In this document: positions 52,178-61,045 of the stretch, piece by piece
Numbering within the stretch: the stretch's first letter is position 1
How the letters are laid out: the number at the start of each line of letters is the position of its first letter
From: Bacillota bacterium
Lineage (GTDB): Bacteria; Bacillota; Ch66; Ch109
Reading direction: 5' to 3'
Assembly (NCBI GenBank): GCA_013178275.1
Contig: JABLWZ010000010.1
Location: forward strand, 62,001 to 126,000
Length of the DNA stretch: 64,000 bases
Position numbers and translations under genes: made by a program
The notes under the pieces: generated by a model
Seen by the model: the letters and a program-made list of their open reading frames with translations, nothing else
The model's database searches: none
Told to the model about the DNA's origin: nothing

Positions 52178-53123
52178 CTTTTACCTCCTCCTCAACCAGT
52201 CCCAGCTTGTCTAACAATGGGGCGACCGGCACGGTATTGGCCTCGAACCCCAGCACCCGATGGTCCACCCCCAGCGACAGGGCTGCCAGCTGGGAGAAAT
52301 CGATCACCGGGATGGATATATCTCCCCAGCCCCGCTCCGCCAGGGTCGGCTGCTCCCGGTCGAGCTGCACGTTGCACCCGGGGCAGACGGTGACGATCAC
52401 GTCCGCACCCGCCTCCTTCACGCTCGCGAGCTTCTTCCTGGCATGCGGGAGGCTGATCTCCTCCGGGTGGGTGAACCCCCGGCCCACCGCCGCCCCGCAG
52501 CAGGAACGCCGCTCCCGGTAAAACACCGGGGTCCCCCCCATCCCGGTGATGATCTCCTCCAGGAATGTGGGGTAGTCGATGTCGTCGATTATCCCGTACT
52601 TTTTCGCCAGGTAGTGGCACCCGTAGTGGACCGCCACCCGGACCCCGGCAAGGGGCCGGATCACCTGCCTAAAGATTTCGTCCCTCAACCGGTACAGGAG
52701 TTCCTGGATGTGGTAGATCCTTTCCTGGTCCCGGTAGCGCCACCCCATCGGCTCGATCAGCTTATCGACCTCGGCGCGCAGTCCAGGCCTGGTGTTCAGT
52801 ATATGGGTCAGCTCGGTGTTGTAGCCGAAACACCCGTTGCAGAACACGAACATCTCCAGCCCCAGTCCCTGGACGATGGCCAGGTTGCGCGCGGTGGCGG
52901 CCAGGGCCGTTGCGGGGAGGATGGCGTTGCAGGTAAGCATGTACCCCGAGCAGCAGGTCTGGTCGGGGGAGGTGTAGACCTCGATGCCCAGCTTTCCCAG
53001 CACCTCGCGGATGGCCTTCTCGGTCCCCGGGTACTCCAGGCTGCCGGTGCAGCTTCGGAACAGGTATATCTTGGACGGCGCGGGGATCTCCCCCGGCTCT
53101 ATTCTGCGGGCTGTTTCGGCCAT
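52164..53123 (-). CDS. HdrB-like CCG-domain protein
   Basis: A 319-residue heterodisulfide reductase subunit B homologue. Two cysteine-rich CCG domains are visible: CTGS...TCCSGYML...FCNGC in the first half and HYGCHYL...SCCGAAVG...CPGC in the second. These bind unusual [4Fe-4S] clusters that reduce disulfides or handle sulfur substrates. I place the start at ATG 53123, which has AGGAGGGC upstream and overlaps hdrC by 25 bases; the open frame extends farther but only as a shadow of hdrC. It overlaps hdrA at the other end, so C, B and A are translationally coupled. Confidence 0.92.
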   Translation of the reverse strand: MAETARRIEPGEIPAPSKIYLFRSCTGSLEYPGTEKAIREVLGKLGIEVYTSPDQTCCSGYMLTCNAILPATALAATARNLAIVQGLGLEMFVFCNGCFGYNTELTHILNTRPGLRAEVDKLIEPMGWRYRDQERIYHIQELLYRLRDEIFRQVIRPLAGVRVAVHYGCHYLAKKYGIIDDIDYPTFLEEIITGMGGTPVFYRERRSCCGAAVGRGFTHPEEISLPHARKKLASVKEAGADVIVTVCPGCNVQLDREQPTLAERGWGDISIPVIDFSQLAALSLGVDHRVLGFEANTVPVAPLLDKLGLVEEEVKDEPQ

Positions 53124-53707
53124 GGGATCTTGCCCTCCTGGTATGTCAGTGCGGCCTCCCGACCCGGCTCGGAAGCCATCCCCTCCAGCCAGCCGGTGGT
53201 GCCGGTAAGGTCGAACAGGGCCTGGTACTCTGCCCTGGCCCGCTCCGATACCTCGGGCCAGGGTGAGAGCCCCATCTTCTGCCGCAGGTCGGACAGCCAG
53301 GCCTTTTTCTTGCCCCCGGGGGTGAAGGTTATCCCCTCCTCCCGGGCCTTCAGGGCGAACCGCTTGAAGACCAGGGAGTGCCTCCTGCCGTATCCCTGCT
53401 CCAGCGCGTGGTAGCGGAGCAGCAGCATCAGCAGGGGGAAGTGGATGTTCATCGGACAGGCGGAATAGCACCCGGCGCACCAGAGGCAGCGCCAGATCTC
53501 CTCGCTCTCGGCCAGCCGCTGGCGGTTGCCCAGCAGCACGTCGCGGATTATCTGGCGGGAGTTGTAAGAAGGGGTCAGGGCGGCGGCGGGACAGTACCCG
53601 ACGCACTTGCCGCAGGCCAGGCAGGACCTGAGGTTCTCCACCAGCCCGAACTGGTCTATCTCTCCCAGCAGGTCCTCCACCCATTCACGACTGCTTTCTC
53701 GCCGCAT
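53099..53707 (-). CDS. HdrC-like 4Fe-4S protein
   Basis: A 202-residue HdrC homologue with two [4Fe-4S] binding motifs, CLACGKCVGYCP near residue 28 and CLWCAGCYSACP near residue 77, followed by a helical domain. It relays electrons to the HdrB subunit. It is the first gene of the five-gene minus-strand transcript hdrC-hdrB-hdrA, CoA-transferase-like alpha, beta. ATG 53707 has GGGGAGAGG upstream. No hydrogenase or formate dehydrogenase gene is adjacent, so the electron donor is encoded elsewhere. Confidence 0.92.
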   Translation of the reverse strand: MRRESSREWVEDLLGEIDQFGLVENLRSCLACGKCVGYCPAAALTPSYNSRQIIRDVLLGNRQRLAESEEIWRCLWCAGCYSACPMNIHFPLLMLLLRYHALEQGYGRRHSLVFKRFALKAREEGITFTPGGKKKAWLSDLRQKMGLSPWPEVSERARAEYQALFDLTGTTGWLEGMASEPGREAALTYQEGKIPWPKQPAE

Positions 53708-53791
53708 ATACCTCTCCCCTAAAAGAATTTTCTGTCTATTGTAATTCTCCAGTCCACCCCCTATTCCTCCTTGGAACGGGGGAGTCTTTCC

Positions 53792-54271
53792 TTACCCGAT
53801 TTCCCGGCTCATGGGGTGGTAGAGGATGCCGTCCGTGAGCTGCTCCCCCGCGGTCTCCACGAATCCCAGCCTCCGGTAGATGGGGACCGCGTAGGGGGAC
53901 GAATTCACAGTCAGGGGCGCTTTTTCGCTCCGTTCCCGCTTTACCCGCTCGACAGCCGCATCCAGCAGGGCCCGGGCGATACCCTTCCCGTGGTGCTGCT
54001 TTTCGATAAAAAAGAGTGCCACATGGTCGAAGTCCCGCACCTCGATCACCCCCGCCAGGCGGCCGAAAACCCAGGCGGTCAGGAAAAAGTGGGTAGGCCT
54101 CATCCTCCGCAGGGATATGGCCCTGGGTGTGACATACTCCAGAAAGGTTTTCCGCCCCTCCTCGGAGTATCCGGGGGCGACGAAGCCGTTGAAAACGCTC
54201 ACCACCAGCCCCGAGACCGTCTCCTCCTCCCCTGGCCGCATCTCTTGAATCGTCAGTCCGTCGATCATCAT
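53792..54271 (-). CDS. GNAT-family N-acetyltransferase
   Basis: A 159-residue acetyltransferase with acetyl-CoA loop EKQHHGKGIARALLDAAVERV and the C-terminal PYAVPIYRRLGFVETAGEQ strand-helix. The N-terminus LTIQEMRPGEEETVSGLVVSVFN is of the YjdJ/ArsN-like small type. The substrate is unknown. It stands alone between the hdr operon and a plus-strand small gene. Confidence 0.87.
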   Translation of the reverse strand: MMIDGLTIQEMRPGEEETVSGLVVSVFNGFVAPGYSEEGRKTFLEYVTPRAISLRRMRPTHFFLTAWVFGRLAGVIEVRDFDHVALFFIEKQHHGKGIARALLDAAVERVKRERSEKAPLTVNSSPYAVPIYRRLGFVETAGEQLTDGILYHPMSREIG

Positions 54272-54421
54272 TTAAATCACCCGATTCTGAAAAACGTCAG
54301 CAGTATGAAGCCGTTAAACAAATTCTATCACAGTTCCCCCATCACCGTTTCTATATGGCGGGCTTTATAATTGGATTATAATAGCAGCAAAGGTTAAATA
54401 ATGCTACAGGGGGTTATCTTT

Positions 54422-54610
54422 TTGAAAGCGCCAAAGAAGCTCAAGGCCCGGAAGTGCTACGGCCACCTGGGGGGCAGGCTCGGCGAGCTGCTGTTCGAAA
54501 GGCTGGTCGAACTCGGATGGTTCCAGCCGGAAGAGGGAAAGGCGACCGTCTACGAGATAACCGAAAAAGGCCGCCAGGAGTTAGGCCGGCTGGGAGTTAA
54601 ACTCGAATGA
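54422..54610 (+). CDS. Small stand-alone winged-helix domain (ArsR C-terminal-like)
   Basis: About 62 residues. KCYGHLGGRLGELLFERLVELGW, then YEITEKGRQELGRLG, resembles the C-terminal winged-helix part found in some ArsR-family regulators (DWSERRPHLAGALGAALL type). I choose TTG 54422 because AGGGGG lies eight bases upstream; an ATG at 54401 lies before that site. TATAAT at 54377-54382 could be its -10 box. It may be a small regulator or a remnant of a longer one. Its stop codon shares a palindrome with the stop of the convergent SPL-family gene. Confidence 0.6.
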   Translation: MKAPKKLKARKCYGHLGGRLGELLFERLVELGWFQPEEGKATVYEITEKGRQELGRLGVKLE

Positions 54611-54617
54611 CGCGGCG

Positions 54618-55634
54618 TCAGATCGAGTACTCGACGCGCGCCAGAGGAAACCGGCGGTTTATCCCGTCGGCCAGGATCTCCCGTATCCGCTCCCGCTCCT
54701 CTCGGGGATAGAGGTACTTGCCATAACCGAACTGTCCGTACTTGTACTCCCGGTCCTCTGTTTCCAGGGGAAGGCCCGAGTTGGGGAAAAGCTCCTGGAT
54801 GCGGTTCTTGGCCCGGGTGGTGAAGCGGTGGCTGATAAGCTCGAAGGTCAGGTCAGGGGCGTCCCCCAGAGACGCCTTTAAATCCTCCAGCATTCCGGTA
54901 TACTCCTCCTCCCAGCCGGGATAGGCGATGATGGGGGCGATGATGAACCCCAGCGGGTAGCCGGCGGCGGCGGTCGAGCGCGCGGTGGCGATCCTCTCCG
55001 TGAGCCGTGGTGTCCCCCCCTCGAAGCGGCCGATGACCGAGTCGGTGTTCAGGCTGAACCGGATGCGGGTATGCCGGCGGTGCTCTAGCCCCAACAAGGG
55101 CTCCACCTCGGTGAACTTGGTCACGAAGCGGAAGCGCCCCTGCTCCTGCCGGGCGAAGAACTCGATAGCCAGCCCCAGCGCCCCCGTGTACCTCTCGACC
55201 GGCACCGGGTCGGAGGTTGCGGCCCCCTCGAAGACGGTCACCTCTGGCAGCCGCTGCTTGATGTACTCCCCCGCCTTGTCCAGAATCTCCTCGACGTTGA
55301 CATAGGCCCTCAGGTATGGCTTCTGCGGCATGGAGGTCAGCAGGTAGCAGTACTGGCAGCGCCCGGGACAGCCCGTGGCCAGGGGAAGCTGGTAGTGGGC
55401 GGAGGGTTTGCAGGTCTCGAAACGCAATGTCCTGCGCACACCGAACACCAGCGTCCTTTTGGCCTCCATGAACCCCTGCTGAGGGGTCCGGGCGGGGATA
55501 CCGGTGACCCGGTTGTGGGAACCGATTACCGAGAACTCCACCGGCTGGTTTTTAAAGTACTGGTAGAGTTCCCGTCCCCGGGGGTACTCCAGGGCCGCGG
55601 CCTCGAACATCACCCGGCCGGGATTGAAAGGCAT
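54618..55634 (-). CDS. Spore photoproduct lyase family radical SAM protein
   Basis: A 338-residue radical SAM enzyme. The cluster cysteines Cys89, Cys93 and Cys96 are in TGCPGRCQYCY, and TSDPVPVERYTGALGLAIEF, RFSLNTDSVIGRFEGGTP and the C-terminal YGQFGYGKYLYP place it in the SPL family. True SPL repairs the UV-induced thymine dimer of spore DNA with a hydrogen-donor Cys in EAACTSD. Here that place reads EGAATSD, Ala139 (GCA at 55220-55218), so the donor is missing. It may be a diverged paralogue with another reaction. ATG 55634 has AAAGGGGGG upstream. Confidence 0.85.
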   Translation of the reverse strand: MPFNPGRVMFEAAALEYPRGRELYQYFKNQPVEFSVIGSHNRVTGIPARTPQQGFMEAKRTLVFGVRRTLRFETCKPSAHYQLPLATGCPGRCQYCYLLTSMPQKPYLRAYVNVEEILDKAGEYIKQRLPEVTVFEGAATSDPVPVERYTGALGLAIEFFARQEQGRFRFVTKFTEVEPLLGLEHRRHTRIRFSLNTDSVIGRFEGGTPRLTERIATARSTAAAGYPLGFIIAPIIAYPGWEEEYTGMLEDLKASLGDAPDLTFELISHRFTTRAKNRIQELFPNSGLPLETEDREYKYGQFGYGKYLYPREERERIREILADGINRRFPLARVEYSI

Positions 55635-55687
55635 GTCTTGCCCCCCTTTTATCTGTCTCCCTTTAGTATCCCCAGCCGGGCAGTGTA

Positions 55688-56143
55688 TTAGTTTTCAGCC
55701 GGCGGATGGAGGTTTAACAATCCCCGCAGCCGCTCGCCCCGGGACGCGACCTTTACGTGCACGCTGAAGGCCCGGGCGGGCGGCCGGGTCTCCCAGGAGC
55801 GGCTGTACTTCAGCTTGATGCAGGTCTCGCCCGCTCCCGCCGCCAGGTACTCCCAGTGGTAGTCCTGAGGGCTGCCGACCAGCCCGCTGCCCTCCCCGAT
55901 CCACTGCTTCTCCGGCTTGAGCACTTTTTCATCCGGAACCTCGACATAAGACCAGGAGTACCCCGTCGAAGGGTTCCCAGGTAGCGTCAGCTCCAGCCTA
56001 TCCCCCCTGACCAGCGAAACCGCCTGGTCGTTGTAGGACTCGTCGATCATGACCGTCTGGTTGTGGTAAAGCGTGAACGTCAACCCGGCGCCGCCGAGCA
56101 GTATCGCCAGCCCCAACGCCAAAAAACCGGCTCTTCCCTTCAT
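55688..56143 (-). CDS. Protease inhibitor I42 (chagasin) family, secreted or membrane-anchored
   Basis: A 151-residue protein with an N-terminal signal/anchor helix (GFLALGLAILLGGAGLTFTLY). The chagasin domain shows its three loops: NPSTGYSW (BC), the glycine-rich GLVGSPQDYHWEYLAAG (DE) and YSRSWE (FG). Such proteins inhibit papain-like cysteine proteases. The start is ATG 56143 with AAAGGGGGAGAG upstream. It would act outside the cell membrane; the target protease is unknown. It lies 53 bases upstream of the SPL-family gene and could be co-transcribed with it. Confidence 0.88.
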   Translation of the reverse strand: MKGRAGFLALGLAILLGGAGLTFTLYHNQTVMIDESYNDQAVSLVRGDRLELTLPGNPSTGYSWSYVEVPDEKVLKPEKQWIGEGSGLVGSPQDYHWEYLAAGAGETCIKLKYSRSWETRPPARAFSVHVKVASRGERLRGLLNLHPPAEN

Positions 56144-56376
56144 CCATCTCTCCCCCTTTACTTCCGCTTTATAAGATTTATATAGCCGGCAAGGGGGTTT
56201 AATAAGGGGAGGAAATAAGAAATTTGAATGGTGTCCCATTCTTTAAGGTCTCTTTCCAGGGCCTTTAGACTACGAAAGCATGGCTGCGGTTCTTTTGCTT
56301 CCTTCAATACGATTCCTGTCCGCTCATGCGATCTCACTAATCCGTTAAAAGGTTATCAGTATTCTCTACCGTGATA

Positions 56377-56445
56377 TTCTTTGAAGATGTTTGAAGTTCT
56401 TTGAAGATGTTATATAAGATACTCAAAGATATTCAAAGGTAGTCA
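56377..56445. repeat. Short AT-rich repeats downstream of the antitoxin gene
   Basis: TTCTTTGAAGATGT occurs at 56377-56390 and again at 56397-56410, a 20-base period, followed by ACTCAAAGAT and ATTCAAAGG in reverse sense. The inverted parts can form a CTTTGAA/TTCAAAG hairpin. The 240-base gap 56240-56479 holds no gene; these repeats may be binding sites or the decayed remains of a toxin gene region. Confidence 0.5.
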
Positions 56446-56479
56446 AGATTATCAATCTATGATGATGTTATCTGGTAAA

Positions 56480-56749
56480 TCACCGAACAGGAAACGTTAC
56501 ATCCCTGAGCCCCAACTCCGCTTCTACTTCCTCGATGGTCATCCATCCCTTTTCTTTTCCCGCCTGCTCACCTTGAGCGAGTTTCGACAGCAGCTTCAGC
56601 GAAGCCTTTAATTTCTCATACTCGTTGATATCGACGATAGCATACTTCCCTCTGCCGTTTTTGGTTAAAAACACCGGCTCGCCCTCGGTGATATCTCGTA
56701 ATACCTCATTGTAATTCCTCAGGTCGGAGATAGGTTTGATGTTCGGCAT
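56480..56749 (-). CDS. Phd/YefM-family antitoxin, apparently without a toxin
   Basis: An 89-residue protein with the type II antitoxin fold: KPISDLRNYNEVLRDITEGE, then VFLTKNGRGKYAIVDINEYEKL, the DNA-binding Phd core, and a variable C-terminus (EVEAELGLRDV) that would bind a toxin. No RelE, ParE or Doc-type frame is found on either side within several hundred bases, so it is an orphan. It may have another regulatory role or be left over from a lost pair. ATG 56749 has AAAGGGGCGG upstream. The 249 bases 56750-56998 contain no gene. Confidence 0.85.
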   Translation of the reverse strand: MPNIKPISDLRNYNEVLRDITEGEPVFLTKNGRGKYAIVDINEYEKLKASLKLLSKLAQGEQAGKEKGWMTIEEVEAELGLRDVTFPVR

Positions 56750-56998
56750 AGCTGGCCGCCCCTTTCTCTGCTGTTATTATTGCACCCTTATTATTCGTAA
56801 AATACAACAGCAGGCCGCGGTCTGGGGATGCTGCTCTTCCCCGCAAGATGTAATGGGGTCTAAAGGATTCACCTGCTATTTAGGGATGATTGAATGCGGC
56901 CAAACGGTTGTCTCGCCAATTCCCCGGCGGTGGTTGCGGAGTTGCATGACCCGCCGCATTTATACAAACACTAGAACATCTATTTTAAGGAGCAGGGC

Positions 56999-57637
56999 AT
57001 GTTTTTAAAAATCACAGAAGTGCCCGGGAGTGTGGAAATCCAGAGATACCTGACTGCCATTCGCATTGATAATTGGCTGCGGGAGGATTTGTTCCACTTC
57101 AAATGGTGGTTGTTATTAGCCTTGATTACAGTATCTTTACTCGTATGGTGGATTGCCCTCGACAAGTCCCGGCTGCACGAGATAATGCTGTACGCGGGAG
57201 CGGCGACCATTATAGTAATGGGAATTGACGAGTATGGAGAGGAACTGATCCTGTGGGATTTCCCGATTGATGTTATCCCGATATTCCCCGTGCTGTCATC
57301 TTTAAACCTTATCATACTGCCGCTGGTGTACTCGCTGATCTATCAGCGCTTTAAGACCTGGAAGGGTTTCATCACCTCCACAGTGATAATAACCGCGTTC
57401 TTTTGCTTCGTTATTGAGCCTATCATGGCCTGGGGCGGTTTCTATCAGCTTATCAGATGGAAGTACTACTACACCTTTCCAGTCTACTCCCTGTCAGCGA
57501 TAGGCATCAGGGCGCTGGTTATCAAGATTCGAACCATTACCGAAGAATCGGGAAATGTAGGCTTAACCGGCATAAAACAGATACCGGCGTCAGACAATAG
57601 AATGAAACCATCATTCGCGCGAAAGCCTTTGAGGTAA
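56999..57637 (+). CDS. CBO0543-family membrane protein
   Basis: A 212-residue protein with an N-terminal amphipathic part and about five hydrophobic segments. Landmarks are FHFKWWLLLALITVSLLVWW, DEYGEELILWDFPIDVIP and PLVYSLIYQRFKTWKGF. CBO0543-type proteins are widespread in spore formers; no function is established. It is adjacent to a clear paralogue (57644-58204), only six bases downstream, so the two are co-expressed and arose by duplication. ATG 56999 has AAGGAGCAG upstream. Confidence 0.8.
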   Translation: MFLKITEVPGSVEIQRYLTAIRIDNWLREDLFHFKWWLLLALITVSLLVWWIALDKSRLHEIMLYAGAATIIVMGIDEYGEELILWDFPIDVIPIFPVLSSLNLIILPLVYSLIYQRFKTWKGFITSTVIITAFFCFVIEPIMAWGGFYQLIRWKYYYTFPVYSLSAIGIRALVIKIRTITEESGNVGLTGIKQIPASDNRMKPSFARKPLR

Positions 57638-57643
57638 AAATTC

Positions 57644-58204
57644 ATGCAGTCAACCGTTCCATTTACGATTATAGACGCCGAGGTGCAGTGGCAGGTCACA
57701 TCCGCTCGAATCGAGGAGTGGATGACCACAGAGGTGTTCCATTTCAGGTGGTGGTTTCTGCTGGCGGTATTATGCCTTTCCGTTTATCTCTGGTGGAAAA
57801 TGGTGGATAAATCGAGGCTAAACGAGATAGTGCTGAATATGGTGTTTATTATTATCGCGGTTATCGTGCTCGACGAGCTGGGAGATGAACTGACCCTTTG
57901 GGACTATCCCACTGATTTGATTCCGCTGTTTCCTCCGCTTACCGGGATAGACCTGGCAACCATGCCGATGATCTATTCTCTGATCTACCAGCACTTCCGG
58001 ACCTGGAAGAGTTTCCTGATCGCCTCCACCATCATGGCGCTGGCCTTCTGTTTTATCCTGGAACCGCTCTCTGTATATATAGGTGTCTATCAAACCCTAA
58101 CTTGGAGGTACTACTATGGGCTGCCGATATATTTCGCCATAGGTGTAATCGGCAAGCTTCTCGTGGGCAAGATTTACTCGATCAGTTCAAGTACGGGCGC
58201 TTGA
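57644..58204 (+). CDS. CBO0543-family membrane protein, tandem paralogue
   Basis: A 186-residue paralogue of the preceding gene, sharing FHFRWWFLLAVLCLSVYLWW, DELGDELTLWDYPTDLIP and MIYSLIYQHFRTWKSF, so topology should be the same. The two genes have diverged substantially in sequence outside the helices, so the duplication is old. It ends 15 bases before the convergent copper ATPase stop. A role linked to sporulation is suggested only by the family's distribution. Confidence 0.8.
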   Translation: MQSTVPFTIIDAEVQWQVTSARIEEWMTTEVFHFRWWFLLAVLCLSVYLWWKMVDKSRLNEIVLNMVFIIIAVIVLDELGDELTLWDYPTDLIPLFPPLTGIDLATMPMIYSLIYQHFRTWKSFLIASTIMALAFCFILEPLSVYIGVYQTLTWRYYYGLPIYFAIGVIGKLLVGKIYSISSSTGA

Positions 58205-58219
58205 GGGCAGTCAAACGTA

Positions 58220-60304
58220 TTACCCCCGAAAGCGATGCAGCAGCTGCGCGTTCAACGCGACGATTATCGTGCTGGCCGACATTACGATGGCTCCCGCCGC
58301 CATCGGCAGGACGAAACCCACTGGCGCCAGCACTCCTGCCGCGAGAGGGATGACCAGCAGGTTATAACCGGTAGCCCAGGCCAGGTTCTGCACCATCTTG
58401 CGGTAAGCCGCCCGGGACAGGTTTATCAATCTCGCTACACCGCGCGGATCGCTCTGTACCAGGACGATTCCGGCCGATTCCACCGCCACGTCGGTGCCAG
58501 CCCCTATCGCTATGCCAACATCGGCCGTGACCAGGGCCGGGGCGTCGTTTACACCGTCTCCCACCATTGCCACCCGGTGGCCTTCCCGTTTCAGTTCTTC
58601 GATCTTGGATGCCTTGTTTTCCGGCAGTACCCCGGCGAAGAAACGGTCGATTTTCAAATCCCGGGCCACATTACGGGCTACCGCCTCGCTGTCCCCGGTG
58701 AGCATCGCGACCTTGACGCCCTGCTCTTTGAGGGTGTTCACCGCTTCCCGGGACTCTTCACGGACGACGTCGGCAAAAGTCAGCACCGCCTGCACCGAGC
58801 CGTCGAATACAAGATAGACCACCGTCTCACCGCGGCTGCCGGCATCGGCGGCGCCTGAAACTAGTGTCGGCGGCAGAGTCAGTCCCAGGTGGGAGAGCAG
58901 GTTAGGCCCCCCTACCCGAATCTCCTGGTTCTCGACCACCGCTCTGACTCCCCGTCCTGCCAGGTATTCAAAGGAGGAAGCGGGCGGCAGGGCAATCCCG
59001 CGCCGCCGGGCGGCTCTGACCATGCCGCGGGAAATCATATGCTCCGAATCCGCTTCCGCTGCTGCCGCAAGCACCAGCGCGCGCTCCTCCTCCAGCCCTT
59101 CCGTGGTGTAAATCGAAACCAGCTCGTGCTCCCCCTGGGTCAGGGTGCCGGTCTTGTCGAAAACCACGTAGTCTATCTGCCGGGCCTGTTCGAAGGCCAG
59201 CCGGTCCTTGATCAGCAGGCCGTTCCGGGCCGACAGGGAGGTGGAGATCGCCACCACCAGCGGTATAGCCAGCCCCAGGGCATGCGGGCAGGCCGCGACC
59301 AGGACCGTTACCACCCTCTCCATGATGAAGGTCGGTGAGGCATCTGACAGACCCCAGGCCAGGGCTGTCAAAAGGGCGGACCCTACCGCCACCATCACCA
59401 GCCAAAAGGCCGCCCGGTCAGCGAGTATCTGGGCCCGGGAGCGGGAGGACTGAGCCTGTTCGACCAGACGCATGATACCGGCCAGCGCGGTCTCGCTCCC
59501 GGTCTTTTCCACCGTCACCCGCAGTGACCCGTCGTCGTTCAGGGAGCCGGCTATTACCCGGTCGCCGGGCTTCTTCACGACCGGTATCGATTCCCCGGTG
59601 ATCATCGACTCGTTCACGTGGGACTCCCCCTCTATCACCGAGCCATCCACCGGTATCCTGGCCCCGGGGCGGATCAGGATAAGTTCACCCCTTGACAGGA
59701 CGCTGACCGCCACCTCGCGTGGTTCATCGTTTTCTATCCGCCAGGCGGTGTCCGGCATCAGTCGGGCCATCTCCGCGAGCGCGCCGCTCGCGCTCTGCAC
59801 CGCGCCCATCTCCAGCCAGTGTCCCAGGAGCATGATCACCACCAGGGTTGCCAGCTCCCAGTACAGATCCTCTCCCGGAAACCCAGCGGTGACCAGGGCA
59901 CTGTAGCCGAAAGCGACGGTTATCGCCAGGCTGATCAGGGTCATCATGCCCGGTCTTTGGGACCTGAGCTCCTGTAAACTGCCGCGTAAAAACACCACCC
60001 CGCCGTAAAGGTAGATGACCAGCCCCAGTAATGGCGGCATGTACTCCGAACCTGTGAAGTGGGGTGGGGAAAAGCCGAACCAGGCCTGGATGTGATGGCT
60101 GTAAACCAGTATGGGAACCGTCAGCAGGAGGCTGATCCAGAACCGGTTTTTAAAGGCCTGCGGTGAGTGGGAAGAATGGTCAGACCCGCCCGAGTGCCGC
60201 GCATGGCTCCCCGGGGCCCCCGCCAAAGTGGATTGATTATGCCCATGCCGAGTATGATGAGCGTGGTCGGCGTTCTGATGATCAGAATGATGCTGCCCGT
60301 CCAT
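58220..60304 (-). CDS. copB: Copper-translocating P-type ATPase, CopB type
   Basis: A 694-residue P1B-type ATPase. The first ~50 residues are rich in His ([18 protein letters not shown]), a metal-binding extension in place of Cys-type HMA domains. The actuator TGES is at 236-239, the membrane CPH motif at 339-341 ([13 protein letters not shown]), the phosphorylation site DKTGT at 383-387, and [10 protein letters not shown] in the P-domain. CPH plus a His-rich tail is the CopB pattern, exporting Cu(II) or Cu(I). ATG 60304 follows GAGGGGGGA. No copper regulator or chaperone gene is adjacent. Confidence 0.93.
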   Translation of the reverse strand: MDGQHHSDHQNADHAHHTRHGHNQSTLAGAPGSHARHSGGSDHSSHSPQAFKNRFWISLLLTVPILVYSHHIQAWFGFSPPHFTGSEYMPPLLGLVIYLYGGVVFLRGSLQELRSQRPGMMTLISLAITVAFGYSALVTAGFPGEDLYWELATLVVIMLLGHWLEMGAVQSASGALAEMARLMPDTAWRIENDEPREVAVSVLSRGELILIRPGARIPVDGSVIEGESHVNESMITGESIPVVKKPGDRVIAGSLNDDGSLRVTVEKTGSETALAGIMRLVEQAQSSRSRAQILADRAAFWLVMVAVGSALLTALAWGLSDASPTFIMERVVTVLVAACPHALGLAIPLVVAISTSLSARNGLLIKDRLAFEQARQIDYVVFDKTGTLTQGEHELVSIYTTEGLEEERALVLAAAAEADSEHMISRGMVRAARRRGIALPPASSFEYLAGRGVRAVVENQEIRVGGPNLLSHLGLTLPPTLVSGAADAGSRGETVVYLVFDGSVQAVLTFADVVREESREAVNTLKEQGVKVAMLTGDSEAVARNVARDLKIDRFFAGVLPENKASKIEELKREGHRVAMVGDGVNDAPALVTADVGIAIGAGTDVAVESAGIVLVQSDPRGVARLINLSRAAYRKMVQNLAWATGYNLLVIPLAAGVLAPVGFVLPMAAGAIVMSASTIIVALNAQLLHRFRG

Positions 60305-60483
60305 CTTTATCCCCCCTCAAAAATACCCCTATTTGTATTTTCGCCAAACAGCGGTGTTTTGTCCTCCTTATTGCTGATGCCGGTATAGACCTGAACGTTG
60401 TTTGATAATGCGAATATAAAATCGCCAGCCCTGGAGCTGACGACACATCCGGTAATCTGGGTTATGTGGAACCCCCGGTTCCT

Positions 60484-60999
60484 CTACAGGCTGAAAAACT
60501 CGATCTCTCCGCTGACCCCGGCCAGGGCGCCCGGGACCAGTTCACCGGCCATCACGTACTGGTCGGGGATGCCGTTGGTGTTCCTTATCCCAAAATCGAC
60601 GGATGACCTGAAGCCGAACCGGTGGTAGTAAGCGGGATCGCCGACCAGGACCGTGGAGGTGTACCCCATCTCGACCGCCCTCCGGAACCCTTCCCGGATG
60701 AGCGTGGAACCCACCCCCAGGCTTCGGCGCTCCAGGACCACCGAGACCGGCGCCAGGAGAAGGGTCTCGATCCGGTTTCCTCCGCTGGTGATGAAGGTCC
60801 GGGTGAACATGACGTGCCCGATCAGCCGGTTCTCGAATTCCGCGACCAGGGCCAGTTCCGGGATGTAGTCGCCGCTGGTCCGCAGGTGATCGACGAAGTC
60901 TGGTTCCTTGCCGTCGGATACCCGGGCGGTCTGAAAGGCCGCCTTGACCAGGTCGTATATCAGGGGATATTCTTCTTCGGTCTCCCTTCTGATGATCAT
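60484..60999 (-). CDS. GNAT-family N-acetyltransferase (YhbS-like)
   Basis: A 171-residue acetyltransferase of the predicted YhbS type. The start IIRRETEEEYPLIYDLVKAAF, the acetyl-CoA loop ERRSLGVGSTLIREGFRRA and the following VLVGDPAYYHRFGFRSS are characteristic. The substrate is unknown. ATG 60999 has GGGGAGAAC upstream. The next gene upstream (61046-61540) encodes another GNAT protein in the same direction 46 bases away, but the two are of different subtypes, so this is not a recent duplication. Confidence 0.88.
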   Translation of the reverse strand: MIIRRETEEEYPLIYDLVKAAFQTARVSDGKEPDFVDHLRTSGDYIPELALVAEFENRLIGHVMFTRTFITSGGNRIETLLLAPVSVVLERRSLGVGSTLIREGFRRAVEMGYTSTVLVGDPAYYHRFGFRSSVDFGIRNTNGIPDQYVMAGELVPGALAGVSGEIEFFSL

Positions 61000-61045
61000 A
61001 TCGGTTCTCCCCGATCTGCTTCAATGTTTCGCGGCTGGTATTCCA

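Noticed and set aside
53124..53684. 5' extension of the hdrB frame into hdrC
   Set aside because: The extension is an out-of-frame reading of hdrC and has no Hdr motifs; ATG 53123 with AGGAGGGC gives a normal HdrB length.
56377..56445. CRISPR array
   Set aside because: Only two direct repeats with a 6-base gap, no spacers of regular length and no cas genes in the window.
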